Source of the DNA: Streptomyces sp. CB01201
GTDB taxonomy: Bacteria > Actinomycetota > Actinomycetes > Streptomycetales > Streptomycetaceae
Assembly (NCBI RefSeq): GCF_002803085.1
Contig: NZ_NNBJ01000006.1
Span: 1-64,000, forward strand
Reading direction: 5' to 3'
DNA length: 64,000 nucleotides
A model generated the notes under the pieces. It saw only the letters and a program-made list of their open reading frames with translations, was not told the DNA's origin and searched no databases. A program made the translations under genes and the position numbers. How positions within the stretch are numbered: the stretch's first letter is position 1; the number at the start of each line of letters is the position of its first letter. Of the stretch, positions 52,645 to 60,784 are shown piece after piece.

Positions 52645-53193
52645 ATGGCTCCAGGGATCCGGTCGCTGACAGCGACCGTCTCGCTGACGGGAGCGCTGCT
52701 CCTGGCACCCCTGCCGTACGCGGTCGCCGTCGATACCCCCTCACCCGGTCCGCCGTCGAGCGCGGCCCCCTCCGGCATGGCGCACGCGCACCCGTCGTCA
52801 CAGGCCGTCTCCGAGGACCAGCACCTCGCCGGCAGCCGGGCGGGGGAGGGCCGCAGACGCCCGGGACGCGTGGAACCGCAGCAGAACCTGGACCCGTACG
52901 CGTTCGAGGCGGTGGCCGCCGACGAGGTGGCTCAGGCCCAGGACACGGGAAACCTGCCGCCCTCCCCACAGGTCCAGCCCCCCGAGCCCCCGGCGCCGTC
53001 GCCGCCGCAGCCGCCGTCGACGGCCGCCGCCACCCCGGACGGGACGCTGCCACCCCCGCGCCACCACCACCGCCAGCCGCAGGCCCTTCCCCGCAGCTCC
53101 GACCTGCGCGCCCACGTCCTCTCCCTGGGGGCGGGGCTGACCCTGACCGGCCTGGGACTCGGATTCCTGGCGCTGCGGCTCCGCAGGCCGTGA
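52645..53193 (+). CDS. secreted Pro-rich protein with C-terminal membrane anchor
   Basis: The ATG at 52645 follows GGGAGGGG. The 182-residue product has a signal peptide (SLTATVSLTGALLLAPLPYA, cleavage near AVA). The middle is Pro/Gln/His-rich and disordered (PPSPQVQPPEPPAPSPPQPP, PPPRHHHRQPQ). The C-terminal membrane helix (VLSLGAGLTLTGLGLGFLAL) is followed by RLRRP. The layout is that of a surface protein held by its C-terminal helix; there is no LPXTG sorting motif. Function unknown. An in-frame ATG at 52567 would add a non-signal-like extension. Confidence 0.75.
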   Translation: MAPGIRSLTATVSLTGALLLAPLPYAVAVDTPSPGPPSSAAPSGMAHAHPSSQAVSEDQHLAGSRAGEGRRRPGRVEPQQNLDPYAFEAVAADEVAQAQDTGNLPPSPQVQPPEPPAPSPPQPPSTAAATPDGTLPPPRHHHRQPQALPRSSDLRAHVLSLGAGLTLTGLGLGFLALRLRRP

Positions 53194-53217
53194 AAAGGGC
53201 GCGCCCGGGTGGTCGCC

Positions 53218-53231
53218 GTTTCACGTGAAAC
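53218..53231. other. parS: parS centromere site (intergenic)
   Basis: A perfect GTTTCACGTGAAAC copy lies in the 137-base gap between the surface-protein gene and bpa. It is the only one of the three copies that does not overlap coding sequence. Confidence 0.9.
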
Positions 53232-53330
53232 GTCGCCTCCTCGGCGGGAATCGTCGCCCGTCAGGGGGTGGATCACCCCTTCCCGGGGGCACAACGTGAT
53301 GTGAGGCACGTGTGCGAGAGAATGGGCGGC

Positions 53331-53870
53331 ATGGAGATGCCGAGGAACGACAAGTCGCCGGACAGCCCCCACATCCTGGTCGTAGGCCAGGACGGTATGG
53401 CCATCGGCGGTGGAGACGACGAGTCCCGCGAGGTCCCGGTGACGGAGATGGTCGAACAGCCCGCCAAGGTCATGCGGATCGGCAGCATGATCAAGCAGCT
53501 TCTTGAGGAAGTCCGCGCGGCTCCTCTCGACGAGGCGAGCCGCGTTCGCCTCAAGGACATCCATGCCTCTTCGGTGAAGGAACTCGAAGACGGTCTGGCG
53601 CCGGAACTGGTGGAGGAGCTGGAGCGGCTCTCGCTGCCGTTCACGGAAGAGGCGATTCCCTCCGAAGCCGAACTCCGCATCGCTCAGGCCCAGTTGGTGG
53701 GCTGGCTCGAAGGGCTCTTCCACGGCATCCAGACGGCTCTGTTCGCCCAGCAGATGGCGGCCCGCGCCCAGCTGGAGCAGATGCGCCGTGCGCTGCCGCC
53801 CGGCACCTCGCACGAGGACGACGAGGAGGGCGGCCCGCACGCGGGCGCACGTTCGGGCCCGTATCTGTAA
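53331..53870 (+). CDS. bpa: bacterial proteasome activator family protein
   Basis: The ~179-residue protein matches the Bpa family, a ring-shaped ATP-independent activator that opens the 20S proteasome gate. Segments are PHILVVGQDGMAIGGGDDES, PAKVMRIGSMIKQLLEEVRA, LDEASRVRLKDIHASSVKEL and LRIAQAQLVGWLEGLFHGIQ. The C-terminus is GPYL, close to the GQYL gate-opening motif of mycobacterial Bpa; the terminal Tyr-Leu that docks between proteasome alpha subunits is kept. ATGs at 53322, 53331 and 53337 are possible; 53331 has the best spacing from GAGAG. No proteasome genes are in the window. Confidence 0.92.
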   Translation: MEMPRNDKSPDSPHILVVGQDGMAIGGGDDESREVPVTEMVEQPAKVMRIGSMIKQLLEEVRAAPLDEASRVRLKDIHASSVKELEDGLAPELVEELERLSLPFTEEAIPSEAELRIAQAQLVGWLEGLFHGIQTALFAQQMAARAQLEQMRRALPPGTSHEDDEEGGPHAGARSGPYL

Positions 53871-53907
53871 GGCCGCATTCGTAGGCAGGTCCGCCGGATT
53901 CGGCGAT

Positions 53908-53940
53908 GGAGAGGGGGCGCCTTCCCGGCGCCCCCTCTCC
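53908..53940. terminator. bidirectional terminator between bpa and quinone reductase
   Basis: GGAGAGGGGGCGCC and GGCGCCCCCTCTCC form a perfect 14-bp stem around TTCCC, between two convergent genes. Confidence 0.9.
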
Positions 53941-53955
53941 ACGTCCCCGCGGCCG

Positions 53956-54933
53956 TCAGGCCGTGAGCAGGACCTTGCCGACGTGGCTGGAGGCCTCAAG
54001 CACCCGGTGTCCTTCGGCCGCGTCCGCGAGCGGCAGCGTCCGGTCCACTACGGGACGCACCCGGCCGCCCGAGATCAGCGGCCACACATGCTCACGCACG
54101 GCCGCCACGATGGCGGCCTTCTCCGCCGCGGGGCGGCCGCGCAGCGAGGTCGCGGTGACCGCGGCCCGCTTGGTGAGGAGCGCGCCCAGGTTCAGTTCGG
54201 CCTTGGCGCCGCCCTGGAGGCCGATGATGGCGAGGCGGCCGTTGACCGCGAGGGCCCGTACGTTCCGCTCCAGGTACTTCGCGCCCATGATGTCGAGAAT
54301 GACATCGGCGCCGCTGCCGTCCGTGGCCTTCAACACCTCGTCCACGAAGTCCTGTTCGCGGTAGTCGATGAGGATGTCCGCGCCGAGTTCGGCGCAGCGC
54401 GCCAGCTTGTCGGGGCCGCCCGCGGTGACCGCCACCTTGGCGCCGACCGCCTTGCCGAGCTGAATCGCCATGGTGCCGATCCCGCTGGCCCCGCCGTGCA
54501 CCAGAAGCGTCTCGCCGGGGCGCAGGTGGGACACCATGAACACGTTGGACCAGACGGTGCAGACGACCTCGGGCAGCGCCGCCGCCGAGGCCAGGTCCAC
54601 GCCCTCGGGCACGGGCAGCAGCTGCCCGGCCGGGACGGCCACCTTCTGGGCGTAGCCCCCGCCGCTCAGGAGCGCGCACACCTCGTCGCCGACGCTCCAC
54701 CCGGACACCCCGGGCCCGAGCGCGGCGATCCGCCCGGAGCACTCCAGGCCCGGGTAGGCAGAGGCGCCGGGAGGCGGGTTGTAGAAGCCCTGCCGCTGGA
54801 GCACATCGGCCCGGTTGACGGCGGCGGCGGCCACCTCGACGAGGACCTCGCCCTCGCCCGGTACGGGATCGGGCACCTCGGCCCAGATCAGCGCCTCGGG
54901 ACCGCCCGGCTCAGGAATCGTGATCGCATACAT
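53956..54933 (-). CDS. NAD(P)H-quinone oxidoreductase (MDR superfamily, PIG3-like)
   Basis: The 325-residue medium-chain reductase has the quinone-reductase pattern MYAITIPEPGGPEALIWAEV, AAAVNRADVLQRQGFYNPPP and GLECSGRIAALGPGVSGWSV. The nucleotide-binding motif is VHGGASGIGTMAIQLGKAVG. It lacks the Cys cluster of zinc alcohol dehydrogenases. It probably reduces quinones with NADPH in one-electron or detoxifying reactions. It is the last gene of a minus-strand run that includes the K+ channel, moeA and the mobA-like gene, with 10 bases to its upstream neighbour. Confidence 0.93.
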   Translation of the reverse strand: MYAITIPEPGGPEALIWAEVPDPVPGEGEVLVEVAAAAVNRADVLQRQGFYNPPPGASAYPGLECSGRIAALGPGVSGWSVGDEVCALLSGGGYAQKVAVPAGQLLPVPEGVDLASAAALPEVVCTVWSNVFMVSHLRPGETLLVHGGASGIGTMAIQLGKAVGAKVAVTAGGPDKLARCAELGADILIDYREQDFVDEVLKATDGSGADVILDIMGAKYLERNVRALAVNGRLAIIGLQGGAKAELNLGALLTKRAAVTATSLRGRPAAEKAAIVAAVREHVWPLISGGRVRPVVDRTLPLADAAEGHRVLEASSHVGKVLLTA

Positions 54934-54943
54934 GCGGCCGACG

Positions 54944-56032
54944 CTACTCCGGCCCGGCCTCCGCCGCCGTACCGCCGGCTCGCACGATCGTGATGAGCCG
55001 GTCGGTCAGCTGGAGCGGGCTCGCCTTGGCATCGTCGTACGCCAGCAGCCGATGGCCCCGCAGCACGCTCACCACCAGGTCCTCGGTCTCCCGCACTCCC
55101 CGCCCGACCTCGCTCTTCCGCACGGGCCGCTCCACCATGTCCAGCCCGCTGCCCTGCTGGATCAGGTCCTCCATCACGGTGCCGGCGCTCGGGCTGAGCA
55201 CGGAGAGGCCGAGCAGCCGGCCGGCGGCGCTGGCACTGGTGATGACGGCGTCCGCGCCGGACTGGCGCAGCAGCGGCGCGTTCTCCTCCTCGCGGACCGC
55301 TGCGACGATCTTCGCGCCCCGGTTGAGCTGGCGGGCCGTCAGCGTGACCAGGACCGCGGTGTCGTCCCGCTGGGTGGCGATGATGACCCGGCCGGCCTTC
55401 TGCACCTCGGCGCGCAGCAGCACATCGCTGCGGGTGGCGTCGCCGATGACACCGACGAAGCCTTCCGCGTTGGCGGTCTCGATCACCTTGGCGCTCGGGT
55501 CGACGATGACGACCTGGTCCTTCTTCAAGCCCCTAGCGCACAGGGTCTGGATCGCCGAGCGGCCCTTCGTCCCGAAGCCGACGACGACGGTGTGCTGTCG
55601 CAATTGAGCCTTCCAGCGGTTGAGCCGCCACTCTTCACGCGTCCGTTCGGTGAGGACTTCGAGAGTGGTTCCGACGAGGATGATCAGGAACAGCACGCGC
55701 AGCGGCGTGATCAGCAGGATGTTGGTGAGCCGGGCGCTGTCGCTGTAGGGGACGATGTCGCCGTAGCCCGTCGTGGAGAGCGTGACGGTGGCGTAGTAGA
55801 CGGCGTCGAGGAAGTCGACCTTGCCGTTGGCGTTGTCGTGATAGCCGTCGCGGTCGATCCAGACGATGAACGTCGTCAGCGCCAGTACGGCGAGCGCCAT
55901 CAGGATCCGCTTGGCGACCTGGCGGAGCGGTCGGTCGACGACCCGGCGGGGCAGCGCCACTCGCCGGGTGATCAGGTTCTCGCCCGCCTGGCGTGCCATG
56001 ACGTCATGGCCGGGCAGTTTCACGTGAAACAC
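54944..56032 (-). CDS. two-TM potassium channel with RCK/TrkA-N domain
   Basis: The 362-residue protein has two membrane helices flanking a pore with the selectivity filter TTGYGD (residues 87-92): ILMALAVLALTTFIVWIDRD and LLITPLRVLFLIILVGTTLE. An RCK Rossmann domain follows (TVVVGFGTKGRSAIQTLCAR, VIGDATRSDVLLRAEVQKAG), and a C-terminal TrkA-C-like part starts near 270. This is the MthK-type ligand-gated K+ channel layout. The GTG at 56032 lies partly inside a parS site, which encodes FHVK of the N-terminus. An ATG at 55999 (MARQAGENL) is an alternative. It overlaps moeA by 13 bases. Confidence 0.92.
   Translation of the reverse strand: MFHVKLPGHDVMARQAGENLITRRVALPRRVVDRPLRQVAKRILMALAVLALTTFIVWIDRDGYHDNANGKVDFLDAVYYATVTLSTTGYGDIVPYSDSARLTNILLITPLRVLFLIILVGTTLEVLTERTREEWRLNRWKAQLRQHTVVVGFGTKGRSAIQTLCARGLKKDQVVIVDPSAKVIETANAEGFVGVIGDATRSDVLLRAEVQKAGRVIIATQRDDTAVLVTLTARQLNRGAKIVAAVREEENAPLLRQSGADAVITSASAAGRLLGLSVLSPSAGTVMEDLIQQGSGLDMVERPVRKSEVGRGVRETEDLVVSVLRGHRLLAYDDAKASPLQLTDRLITIVRAGGTAAEAGPE
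56017..56030. other. parS: parS centromere site spanning the moeA stop and channel start
   Basis: A perfect GTTTCACGTGAAAC lies in the 13-base overlap of two genes. It encodes the last residues of MoeA (CFT-stop) and, in another frame, residues 2-4 of the potassium channel (FHV). Confidence 0.9.
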
Positions 56033-57378
56033 CCGCCGCCCGGACCGGCCTGTGCCCAGGGAAGGTCGAGGATCTCGACCTCCTCACCGGCCCGCGCCCC
56101 GCCGGGCGGCACGACCGCGAGGCCGTCGGCGGCCGCCACCCCGCGCAGCATCGCCGGGCCGTTGTAGTGCAGCGGCACCACCTGCTCCGCGCGGTGCACC
56201 ACCGGAACGAGCCGGCTGTCGTGCGGATGCCCCTGCACCTCGTTGCGCAGCGGCGCCGTGTACGTCATCGGCGTCGGTCGCCGGGCGACTTCGCGCAGCA
56301 GCGGCTCGGCGAGGGTGAGCAGTCCGGAGACCGCGGCGAGCGGGTTGCCCGGCAGCCCCACCAGATGCTTCGCCACGTCGATGCGGGCCAGCAGCATGGG
56401 GTGTCCGGGCCGCACGGCGACCCCGTCGACCAGGAGCTCGGCCCCCGCGGTGCGCAGTACGGGGTGGACGTGGTCGAGGGGTCCGGAGGCGGTGCCGCCG
56501 GTCGTGATCACCAGGTCGGCCGAGGAGCCGGTGACGGCTGTCAGGAGCGCCCCCGCGTCGTCCTTGAGGCGCCGGGTCCCGATGACCTCCGCGCCCAGCG
56601 CCCGCAGCCAGAACCCGAGCATCGGGCCGAGTGCATCGCGGATGAGCCCGTCATGCGGGAGCCCCCGGGTGAGCAACTCGTCGCCGAGGACCAGGATCTC
56701 GGCCCGGGGCCTCGGTACCGTACTCAGCTCGTCGTACCCGGCGGCCGCGGCAAGCCCGAGCACGGCCGGGGTGACCAGGGCGGTCGCGGGCAGCAGTACG
56801 TCGCCCGAGCGGCACTCCTGGCCGCGCGGGCGGATGTCCTGGCCGTGCAGCACCACACGGTCGGCATGGAGCTGGGTGCGGGCCTCGTCGCTGCGGGCGT
56901 GTTCGCTGCGGATCACCGCGGTGGCACCGGAGGGGATGCGGGCCCCGGTGGCGATGCGTACCGCCTCGCCGTCGGCGAGGGTGCCGGCCGCCGCGTGTCC
57001 GGCGAGGACACCGCCGTCCTGCACCCTCCAGGGTCCGGGTCCGGCGACGGCCCAGCCGTCCATGGCGGAGGTGTCGAACGACGGCAGGTCGGTGAGCGCG
57101 GTGAGCGGTTCGGTGAGGATCTCGCCCAGGGCCGACTCCAGCGGCACCCGATGGGAGCGGACCGGAACGGCGCGGCCGGCCCGGGCGGCCACCGCGCGGG
57201 CGTCGGTCCAGGCATCGGCGCGATGACGGGGAGCCTGGCGGGCGGCCGGCGGCTCGGGCTCGGCGGCGCCTCCGGCGGTGGGCGGCGTCTCGCGTTGCGG
57301 GGTCTTCGGCGGCGCTTCGCGCAGCAGGGCGAGGGCTTCGTCGGATCCGTCGTCCGCCCCCGCGCTCCGGGCGGTCAT
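56020..57378 (-). CDS. moeA: molybdopterin molybdenumtransferase MoeA
   Basis: The 452-residue enzyme inserts molybdate into adenylylated molybdopterin. Motifs are FDTSAMDGWAVAGPGPW, ATGARIPSGATAVIRSEHAR, VLGDELLTRG, the MPT-binding SSADLVITTGGTASGPLDHV and VGLPGNPLAAVSGLLTLAEP. The first ~60 residues before VAARAGRAVPVRSHRVPLES are a Pro/Glu-rich extension not needed for the fold. The ATG at 57378 overlaps the stop of the mobA-like gene (ATGA), so cofactor genes are coupled. The stop codon lies within a parS site. Confidence 0.93.
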   Translation of the reverse strand: MTARSAGADDGSDEALALLREAPPKTPQRETPPTAGGAAEPEPPAARQAPRHRADAWTDARAVAARAGRAVPVRSHRVPLESALGEILTEPLTALTDLPSFDTSAMDGWAVAGPGPWRVQDGGVLAGHAAAGTLADGEAVRIATGARIPSGATAVIRSEHARSDEARTQLHADRVVLHGQDIRPRGQECRSGDVLLPATALVTPAVLGLAAAAGYDELSTVPRPRAEILVLGDELLTRGLPHDGLIRDALGPMLGFWLRALGAEVIGTRRLKDDAGALLTAVTGSSADLVITTGGTASGPLDHVHPVLRTAGAELLVDGVAVRPGHPMLLARIDVAKHLVGLPGNPLAAVSGLLTLAEPLLREVARRPTPMTYTAPLRNEVQGHPHDSRLVPVVHRAEQVVPLHYNGPAMLRGVAAADGLAVVPPGGARAGEEVEILDLPWAQAGPGGGCFT

Positions 57379-58277
57379 CCGGCGTCGTTCTTCGGGCCGT
57401 CCGCCTCGGCCTCGGCCGCCCAGCGCAGGGCGAGCGCGGTCGCTTTGCGCGCCGCGTCCGCCACGTCCTTGCCCGAACCGCCCGCCTGTGCGGCCGCGTA
57501 GCCGACCAGGAAGGTGGTGAGGGGGGCGGCGGGCCGGGCGACGCCGTGGGCGGCGTCCCTGGCCAGGTCGAGCAGAACGCGGGTGTCGACGTCCAGCTCG
57601 ATGCCGAGTTCGTCCTTGACTGCGGTGATCCATTCGTCCAGCACGTCCCCATGGTCCCTGATCCGGGCCCGAGCGGCGGCGAGGTCCTCCCAGGTGTCGC
57701 AGTCGAACGAGGCGAGCGGGTCCGCCTCGACGCGGGCGACGTCGAGTTCGCGGGTGAGCAGCCGCAGCGGGAGCCCGGCGAGCGAGCCGTGCTCGGTGGC
57801 GAGCAGCGCGAGTTCACGGCGCAGGGGTTCGGCGCGGTAGACGGCGACGAGCGGCTGGTCCCGGCCGTCGGCGTCGGTGCAGAGCACGCCGTCGCGGCCG
57901 GTGCGCCGCAGTTCCCCCAGGAGGGCGTCGACGGTCGGCGCGGCCAGGAACGGCAGATCGGCCGAGAGCACGAGCACGCTCAGGGCCGAGGTGCGGCGCA
58001 CGCCCGCGTCCAGGGCGGCCAGCGGTCCGCCGCCGGCCGGTTCCTCGCGGGTCCACACCACGGGCCGTGCGGTGGGCCGGCGTCCGCCGACCACCACGGT
58101 CGTCGCGGCACCGGCGCAGGCGGTGAGCACCCGGTCGAGCAGGGCCCGGCCGCCCACGCTGAGCCCCGGTTTGTCGGCGCCGCCCAGCCGCTTGGCGGCG
58201 CCTCCGGCGAGCACCACGGCGTCGTACGCGGTGGATACGGCGTCGTACGCGGGTGCTGCGGCGTCATACGCGGTCAT
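57375..58277 (-). CDS. MobA-like NTP transferase fused to DUF6457
   Basis: The 300-residue protein has a MobA-type nucleotidyltransferase domain (residues ~18-205). VVLAGGAAKRLGGADKPGLS is the nucleotide-binding loop, followed by EEPAGGGPLAALDAGV, VLVLSADLPFLAAPTVDALL, RDQPLVAVYRAEPL and FDCDTWEDLAAAR. It would transfer GMP to molybdenum cofactor. A DUF6457 helical domain (DVLDEWITAVKDELGIELDV) fills the C-terminal ~90 residues. The N-terminus has three AYDA(V/A) units, apparently a duplicated first strand; the true start might be at the third. It lies at the head of the moeA-channel-reductase run. Confidence 0.9.
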   Translation of the reverse strand: MTAYDAAAPAYDAVSTAYDAVVLAGGAAKRLGGADKPGLSVGGRALLDRVLTACAGAATTVVVGGRRPTARPVVWTREEPAGGGPLAALDAGVRRTSALSVLVLSADLPFLAAPTVDALLGELRRTGRDGVLCTDADGRDQPLVAVYRAEPLRRELALLATEHGSLAGLPLRLLTRELDVARVEADPLASFDCDTWEDLAAARARIRDHGDVLDEWITAVKDELGIELDVDTRVLLDLARDAAHGVARPAAPLTTFLVGYAAAQAGGSGKDVADAARKATALALRWAAEAEADGPKNDAG

Positions 58278-58317
58278 CTTCCGAGTATGGACCGCCGGAC
58301 GATCACGGCTGTCCCCG

Positions 58318-58346
58318 CGAACGTCCCGAGTTCGCGGGGACGTTCG
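58318..58346. terminator. terminator of the second bkd operon
   Basis: CGAACGTCCC pairs with GGGACGTTCG around a 9-base loop. It abuts the stop codon of the E2 gene at 58347 on the minus strand. Confidence 0.7.
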
Positions 58347-59777
58347 TCACAGGGTGCGCAGCAGGACGGCCGGCTGTTCCACGCAGTCCGCGACATGGCG
58401 CAGGAAGCCGCCCGCGGTGCCGCCGTCGCACACCCGGTGGTCGAAGGTGAGCGAGAGCTGGACCACCTGGCGCACGGCCAGCTCGCCCTCGTGCACCCAA
58501 GGCTTGGCAATGATGCGCCCCACGCCCAGCATCGCCGCCTCGGGGTGGTTGATGATCGGCGTGGAGCCGTCGACGCCGAAGACCCCGTAGTTGTTGAGGG
58601 TGAAGGTGCCTCCGGTCAGTTCGGCCGGGGTCAGCGAGCCGGTGCGGGCGGCCTCGGTGAGCCGGGCGAGTTCGGCGCCGAGCGAGTCGACGTTGCGGCG
58701 GTGCGCGTCGCGGACGACCGGGACGACCAGACCGCGTTCGGTCTGCGCCGCGAAGCCCAGGTGCACCTCGGGCAGCCGCACGATCTCGCGGGCCGCCAGG
58801 TCCACCGTCGAGTTGAGCTCGGGGTGGCGGGTGAGGGCCGCGGTGCAGATCCGGGCGAGCAGCGCGAGGACGGACACCTTGGGTCCGCCCGCGCTGTTCA
58901 TCGCGGCGCGGGCCGCCATGAGTTCCGTGGCGTCCGCGTCCACCCAGCAGGTGGCGTCGGGGATTTCGGTGCGGCTGCGACTGAGCTTGTCGGCGACCGC
59001 GCCCCGGATGCCCTTCAGCGGGACGCGCTCACCGGCCGGAGCCGTGGAGGCAGCGGCGGGTCGGAAGGCGCGTGCGTCGGCGGATGCGGATACGGATGCG
59101 GCAGGTCGGGAGGCGTGTGCGGCTGCGGGTTCGACGATGGCCGCGGCGGGCTCGGCGGGCCGGGCCGGGGCTTGTACGGCCGATACGACGTCGGCCCGCA
59201 GGATCAGGCCCTCGGGCCCCGTGCCCCGCAACTCCCGCAGATCGAGGCCGTGTTCGCGGGCGAGCCGGCGCACCAGCGGCGAGATGACCGGCACCGGACC
59301 GGTGGCCCGTACCGGGGCAGGGGCCGCCTTGGGGGCAGGGGCCGCCTTGGGGGCAGCGGCCGCCGGGGCGGCGGGCCGCACGCGCGAGCGGCGCCGGGCG
59401 GTGGCCGCCGCGGTCCCGTAGCCGACCAGGACATTGCCCGAGTACTCGGAGGACTCGGCGCCCTCGGAGGGTTCGGTGGACTCGGTGGACTCGGCATCCT
59501 CGACGCCCCCGGTCCTGGAGCGCTCCTGCGGCGGGCCGACCGCGACCGTCAACAGGGGTGCTCCGACGGGCAGTTCACTGCCCTCCTCGCCGAATCGGGC
59601 GGTGACGACACCACCGTAGGGACACGGCACCTCGACCATCGCCTTGGCCGTCTCCACCTCGACGACCGGCTGGTCCACGGCCACGACTTCCCCGACCTCG
59701 ACGAGCCAGCGCACGATCTCCGCCTCGGTGAGCCCCTCTCCGAGGTCGGGCAGCTTGAACTCAAGCACCTTCGGCAT
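58347..59777 (-). CDS. bkdC: branched-chain 2-oxoacid dehydrogenase E2, second copy
   Basis: The 476-residue E2 has a lipoyl domain (EFKLPDLGEGLTEAEIVRWL, lipoyl Lys45 in VETAKAMVEV). A subunit-binding domain follows (LVRRLAREHGLDLRELRGTG), then the acyltransferase core (NNYGVFGVDGSTPIINHPEA, LSLTFDHRVCDGGTAGGFLR). In the HRxxDG motif the catalytic His is kept and Val-Cys replaces Leu-Val. Linkers contain Ser/Thr/Glu repeats (DAESTESTEPSEGAESSE). The ATG at 59777 shares one base with the E1 beta stop. Paralogue of the E2 at 42613. Confidence 0.93.
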   Translation of the reverse strand: MPKVLEFKLPDLGEGLTEAEIVRWLVEVGEVVAVDQPVVEVETAKAMVEVPCPYGGVVTARFGEEGSELPVGAPLLTVAVGPPQERSRTGGVEDAESTESTEPSEGAESSEYSGNVLVGYGTAAATARRRSRVRPAAPAAAAPKAAPAPKAAPAPVRATGPVPVISPLVRRLAREHGLDLRELRGTGPEGLILRADVVSAVQAPARPAEPAAAIVEPAAAHASRPAASVSASADARAFRPAAASTAPAGERVPLKGIRGAVADKLSRSRTEIPDATCWVDADATELMAARAAMNSAGGPKVSVLALLARICTAALTRHPELNSTVDLAAREIVRLPEVHLGFAAQTERGLVVPVVRDAHRRNVDSLGAELARLTEAARTGSLTPAELTGGTFTLNNYGVFGVDGSTPIINHPEAAMLGVGRIIAKPWVHEGELAVRQVVQLSLTFDHRVCDGGTAGGFLRHVADCVEQPAVLLRTL

Positions 59778-60784
59778 CAGTGCTCCGCCTCCCACTGCAA
59801 CCGCGCCACCGCGTCCAACACCCGGTCCACTCCCGGCAGATGGTGCTTCTCCAGCATCGGCGGCGGATAGGGGATGTCGAAGCCGGCGACCCGCAGCACG
59901 GGCGCCTCCAGATGGTGGAAGCAGCGCTCGGTGACGCGCGCGGCGATCTCGCCGCCGGGGCCGCCGAACCCGGCCGACTCGTGGACGACCACGGCCCGCC
60001 CGGTGCGCCGCACCGAGGCGCACACGGTCTCGTCGTCGAACGGCACCAGGGAGCGCAGATCGACGACTTCGAGGTCCCAGCCCTCCTCGCGCGCCGCTTC
60101 GGCCGCTTCCAGGCACACCGGGAGGGACGGCCCGTAGGTGAGGAGCGTGGCGCTGCTGCCGGGGCGCCGTACGACGGCCCGGCCGATCGGCTCGACGGGC
60201 GCGGGATCCTCGGGCGACCAGTCGGACTTCGACCAGTAGAGCCGCTTGGGCTCCAGGAAGACGACCGGGTCGTCGTCGGCGATGGCCTCCCTGAGCAGGC
60301 CGTACGCGTCCTCCACGGTGGCCGGCGTGACGACCTTCAGGCCGGGCGTGGCCATGTAGTAGGCCTCGCTGGAGTCACTGTGGTGCTCGACGCCGCCGAT
60401 GCCGCCACCGTAAGGCACGCGCACCACGATGGGCATCGCCATCGCGCCGCGGGTGCGGTTGCGCATCTTGGCGACATGGCTGATGAGCTGCTCGAACGCC
60501 GGATAGGCGAAGGCGTCGAACTGCATCTCGACGACCGGCCGCAGCCCGTACATCGCCATGCCGACCGCCGTGCCCAGGATGCCCGCCTCGGCGAGCGGGG
60601 TGTCGGTGCAGCGGTCCTCGCCGAACTCCTTGGCGAGCCCGTCGGTGACCCGGAAGACGCCGCCCAGGGTGCCGACGTCCTCGCCGAGGACGTGGACGGT
60701 CGGGTCCTCGGCCATGGCGTCGCGCATCGCGCGTTGCAGGGCCTGCGCCATGGTGGCGGGTTTCTTGTCGGTGGCGGTGGTCAT
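59777..60784 (-). CDS. bkdB: branched-chain 2-oxoacid dehydrogenase E1 beta, second copy
   Basis: The 335-residue E1 beta has DPTVHVLGEDVGTLGGVFRV, DTPLAEAGILGTAVGMAMYG, VVRVPYGGGIGGVEHHSDSS and HESAGFGGPGGEIAARVTER. It is clearly related to, but not identical with, the copy at 44054. The ATG shares one base with the E1 alpha stop, giving a tightly coupled operon with equimolar subunits. Confidence 0.95.
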   Translation of the reverse strand: MTTATDKKPATMAQALQRAMRDAMAEDPTVHVLGEDVGTLGGVFRVTDGLAKEFGEDRCTDTPLAEAGILGTAVGMAMYGLRPVVEMQFDAFAYPAFEQLISHVAKMRNRTRGAMAMPIVVRVPYGGGIGGVEHHSDSSEAYYMATPGLKVVTPATVEDAYGLLREAIADDDPVVFLEPKRLYWSKSDWSPEDPAPVEPIGRAVVRRPGSSATLLTYGPSLPVCLEAAEAAREEGWDLEVVDLRSLVPFDDETVCASVRRTGRAVVVHESAGFGGPGGEIAARVTERCFHHLEAPVLRVAGFDIPYPPPMLEKHHLPGVDRVLDAVARLQWEAEH

